Shown: piece after piece, positions 61,532 through 64,000 of the stretch | How positions within the stretch are numbered: the first letter of the stretch is position 1 | How the letters are laid out: each line of letters opens with the position of its first letter | Assembly (NCBI GenBank): GCA_963811705.1 | Contig: CAWESL010000022.1 | Coordinates: 62,001 to 126,000, forward strand | Origin: DATJPR01 sp963811705 | Lineage (GTDB): Bacteria; Bacteroidota; Ignavibacteria; UBA10030; UBA6906 | Direction: 5' to 3' | DNA: 64,000 nucleotides | Notes under the pieces: generated by a model | Database searches by the model: none | Seen by the model: the letters and a program-made list of their open reading frames with translations, nothing else | What the model was told of the DNA's origin: nothing | Position numbers and translations under genes: made by a program

Positions 61532-62661
61532 TGTTGCGCCTCCCGGATCAGATCGTAGGCAAGATGCAACGCCTGATCATCCGCAGGCGATTCGGAAAGG
61601 GCAAGCAGGAGCTGGGAAGGGAGCGACCCGTTCGAAAAATGGCGTTGAATATAGTCCCGATCGATCTTGAGGGCAACGTCGTCTGCGGAAAGTTCACAAT
61701 AGGCCAAGCGCTGTTCCAGGCGCGTTCGGAATTCCCCGACCAGAAGAAGCTCCTCCTCTGCGAGTCTCCCCCGGAGCGAGAGTTTCAACAGGCTCGATGG
61801 TCCATCCAGGGCGACGCATTCTTCTTCGATTCGACCGAGGTCCGCAGTGTCGGCCAGCGTCCGGGACCAGGTCAGGAAGCGGACCTTTCCCGTCCTGATC
61901 GATTCCATAAGGACATGTTTTGCATCGTCGATGGTGAGAAGCCACACGAACCCCTCATGGTCGCAGTCGAACCCGTCGGGCGTGTGCGTTGAAGGGAAAT
62001 AGAACAGAGAGCCGTCCGGACGGGGAACGCGGGGATGGCGGACATGCGTGTGACCCAGAAGCCAGAAGTCGACACCCGCGGCACGGAGCTCGTCTTCGTG
62101 CATCGTGTAGTACTGATCGTCGGCGTCCGGCGATATCCCGGTCACACATCCGTGGGCGAGCCCGATGTTCAGGGCGTTCAGGTCTTTCCGCGCGCCCGCC
62201 ACCCAGCCGATCGCGTTTTCCGAAGAGGTTTTCGAAGTGCACGGCCCGGGGAAGAGAACGATCGCGCGGTCCTCGATCGTCAGGCGGAGCGGTTCCGGCC
62301 GATCGAGGAGAAGAACTTCGCGGTCTCCGAACGCCTTTCGGAACTTTCCCCACAGCTTTCCCTCTCCTGCTTCGTAGAAGTCGTGATTTCCGGGAAGGAT
62401 GACCAGGTGAAGACCGCCGAACCTTCGCAGGATCGTCGCGGCACGCTCGATATCGTCGCCGCGCACACCGACGCTGTCAAACAGGTCCCCGGCGACAACC
62501 AGGAGATGCGCACGGGATTGGTTCGCGATGGCCACCACCCGTTCCAGCGCTTCAAATCGTTCGTCGACGAGCATCTTCCGGACGCGCTCGGGATAGTGGC
62601 GACCGGTGAAGCGGAGCCCCAGATGATTGTCTGCCGTGTGGACGATGCGGAGTGGTGTCAT
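61528..62661 (-). CDS. YhaO/SbcD-like DNA repair exonuclease
   Basis: 377 residues. All calcineurin-type nuclease motifs are present: TADNHLG, VVAGDLFD, PGNHDFY, GLAHG and LLGHTHVRHPR. A C-terminal capping domain (about 270-377) follows. ATG 62661 is preferred (AAGG five bases upstream); an in-frame TTG at 62679 is the alternative. It forms a gene pair with the ATPase downstream, as in B. subtilis yhaO-yhaN and sbcD-sbcC. Confidence 0.9.
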   Translation of the reverse strand: MTPLRIVHTADNHLGLRFTGRHYPERVRKMLVDERFEALERVVAIANQSRAHLLVVAGDLFDSVGVRGDDIERAATILRRFGGLHLVILPGNHDFYEAGEGKLWGKFRKAFGDREVLLLDRPEPLRLTIEDRAIVLFPGPCTSKTSSENAIGWVAGARKDLNALNIGLAHGCVTGISPDADDQYYTMHEDELRAAGVDFWLLGHTHVRHPRVPRPDGSLFYFPSTHTPDGFDCDHEGFVWLLTIDDAKHVLMESIRTGKVRFLTWSRTLADTADLGRIEEECVALDGPSSLLKLSLRGRLAEEELLLVGEFRTRLEQRLAYCELSADDVALKIDRDYIQRHFSNGSLPSQLLLALSESPADDQALHLAYDLIREAQQ

Positions 62662-62752
62662 GCCTTGCGAGAAATGCAATGGCGGGAAATATACGGAAGG
62701 CGGAGCTGAAAAGACAGGAGGTCGTGCCGTGGAGAACGACGCGCCGGGACCG

Positions 62753-64000
62753 TTAACGGCGGATGCCGTATTTCTTCAGCCGGTCGTAGAGCGTGGAACG
62801 ATCGATGCCGAGCACGGAAGCCGCCTCCTTGATATTGCCGTTTGTGCGCTGAAGCGTCGAGACGATCGCCTGTCGTTCAAGATCGTCCAGGCTCATGTTC
62901 GTGGGGATGGCGAACTCGGGTTGGGCGGGGGCATTCCCGTTGCCGCCGCGGAGGAAGCTGAGATCGTCCGGCGTCAGGACGCGCGTGCGGCAGGTGACGA
63001 TTCCGCGTTCGATCGCATTCCGGAGCTCCCGGACATTTCCCGGCCAGGGGTGGTCCAGCAGAAGCTTCATCGCGTCTTCCGTGATCTCTTGCACGTCTTT
63101 CCCGAGCTCGTGGGAAATATCTTCGAGAAAGTGATGGACGAGCAGCGGGATGTCTTCGGGCCGTTCCCTGAGCGGCGGGATCCTGATCGTGATCACATTC
63201 AGCCGGTAGTACAGGTCCTCCCGGAACTGTCCTTCGTGGACCGCCTTTTCGAGGTCGACGTTCGTCGCAGCGATCACGCGGACGTCGACGGCGATTTCTT
63301 CCGATCCCCCGACCCGGTAGAAGCTCTTTTCCTGCAGCACGCGCAGGAGGTCCCGTTGAAGCTTCGGGGAAATGTCGCCGATCTCGTCCAGGAACAGCGT
63401 TCCCTGGTCGGCGAGTTCGAATTTGCCTTTTTTCTGAGACGTTGCCCCGGTGAAGGATCCTTTCTCATGGCCGAAGAGTTCCGATTCCAGCAGTGTCTCG
63501 GCAAGCGCGGCGCAGGAGACACCCACGAACGGCTTGGGAAATCTGTCACCCGAATTGTGAATCGCCCGGGCAATCAGTTCCTTGCCCGTTCCGCTGTCCC
63601 CCTGGATCAGCACGGTGCTGCGCAGGCTTGACACGTCGCGGATCAGCTGGAAGATCTCCTGCATCTTCGCGTTCTTGCTCAGGATATCCTGGAAGCTGTA
63701 CTGCTTGCTCAGCTTCTTCCGGAGGATGAAGTTCTCCCGTTGCAGGTTCTTGACCTTGATGATTCTGCCGACAAGCAGCGAAATCTCCTCGGGATTGCAC
63801 GGCTTGACAATGTATTCCTGGGCTCCTTCCTTCATCGCCGTGATTGCCGTATCGACCGTGGCATACGCCGTGATAATGATGATCGAAGCTTCCGGATGCA
63901 CTCTCCGGATCTCGAGCATCGTTTCGATCCCATCGATGCCCCCGGGCATCTTCAGGTCGACAAAATAGATGGCGAAGTCCTTTTCCTTCGCGAGCGCGAT
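62753..64000 (-). CDS. Sigma-54-dependent response regulator, NtrC family (5' end missing)
   Basis: 415 residues visible; the start lies beyond the right edge. The receiver is cut but shows the phosphoacceptor Asp in IYFVDLKMPGG and the Lys in YIVKPCN. A AAA+ domain follows with GDSGTGKE, the sigma-54 contact loop GSFTGA (usual form GAFTGA), FLDEIGDI and RLNVITIRIPPLRER. The C-terminus is a Fis-type helix-turn-helix (AASVLGIDRSTLYDRLKKYGI). It activates sigma-54 promoters after phosphorylation. No kinase is in the window. Confidence 0.93.
   Translation of the reverse strand: MALAKEKDFAIYFVDLKMPGGIDGIETMLEIRRVHPEASIIIITAYATVDTAITAMKEGAQEYIVKPCNPEEISLLVGRIIKVKNLQRENFILRKKLSKQYSFQDILSKNAKMQEIFQLIRDVSSLRSTVLIQGDSGTGKELIARAIHNSGDRFPKPFVGVSCAALAETLLESELFGHEKGSFTGATSQKKGKFELADQGTLFLDEIGDISPKLQRDLLRVLQEKSFYRVGGSEEIAVDVRVIAATNVDLEKAVHEGQFREDLYYRLNVITIRIPPLRERPEDIPLLVHHFLEDISHELGKDVQEITEDAMKLLLDHPWPGNVRELRNAIERGIVTCRTRVLTPDDLSFLRGGNGNAPAQPEFAIPTNMSLDDLERQAIVSTLQRTNGNIKEAASVLGIDRSTLYDRLKKYGIRR

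Noticed and set aside
1..64000. tRNA or rRNA genes
   Set aside because: I looked in the intergenic spaces for T-loop (GGTTCGAATCC-like) and rRNA landmarks and saw none. A tRNAscan-SE run would be decisive.

Overview
The window (64 kb, GC-rich at roughly 60 percent by eye) looks like a chromosomal segment from a member of the FCB group, most likely on the Bacteroidota/Ignavibacteriota side. Pointers are a DUF3276 (PUR-family) protein, a FadL-type porin paired with a GDSL lipoprotein, a methylmalonyl-CoA cluster, SBP-free SSS sugar transport, and a possible decayed type IX secretion C-terminus. This placement is inference from gene content, not a phylogeny. Most genes are on the minus strand and many junctions overlap as ATGA. 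I saw no tRNA, rRNA, CRISPR array, insertion sequence or prophage. The left edge cuts a YprB-like nuclease gene and the right edge cuts a sigma-54 response regulator.

Layout: 1-12.7 kb (minus) holds housekeeping and metabolism: esterase, Gfo/Idh/MocA oxidoreductase, ferritin, FKBP lipoprotein, acyl-CoA ligase, class I fumarase, queE-queC, a receiver protein with Glu at the phospho-site, UppP and an AspT/YidE-type transporter. 12.7-17.8 kb is a propionyl/methylmalonyl-CoA cluster (epimerase, mutase large subunit, biotin carrier, carboxyltransferase, SDR epimerase). 18-21.4 kb holds a CarH-like MerR/B12 regulator and glgB. 21.5-34.6 kb is mixed: stand-alone receivers, a coiled-coil RmuC-like nuclease, thioredoxin, a frameshifted M28 peptidase, alanine racemase, an S9 peptidase, ApaG, PanD, a phosphoesterase and DAHP synthase with a possible attenuator. 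35-37.7 kb is a FadL porin plus GDSL lipoprotein pair. 38.1-42.3 kb is a translationally coupled operon of SSS transporter, small membrane protein, galactokinase and WecE aminotransferase.

42.7-49.6 kb is the most distinctive part: a seven-gene plus-strand locus for a membrane redox complex of the CISM type (five-heme cytochrome, Tat-exported molybdopterin-oxidoreductase-like subunit, four-cluster ferredoxin, NrfD), resembling Qrc and alternative complex III. It is bracketed by two proteins with glycine-cleavage-H-like folds that lack the lipoyl lysine and carry cysteine motifs, one of them as a clear internal duplication. The large subunit is interrupted by a one-base frameshift in a C run. 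An ArsR/DUF2087 regulator with a textbook self-operator follows.

50.5-56.4 kb is a coupled surface-polysaccharide set (two glycosyltransferases, flippase, deacetylase-like protein, EamA transporter). 56.6-62.7 kb holds a probably exported MsrB and a YhaO/YhaN-like nuclease-ATPase pair followed by a TPR/OB-fold protein. Scattered through intergenic spaces are arrays with a strict 7-bp period but different unit sequences, some folding into perfect hairpins.
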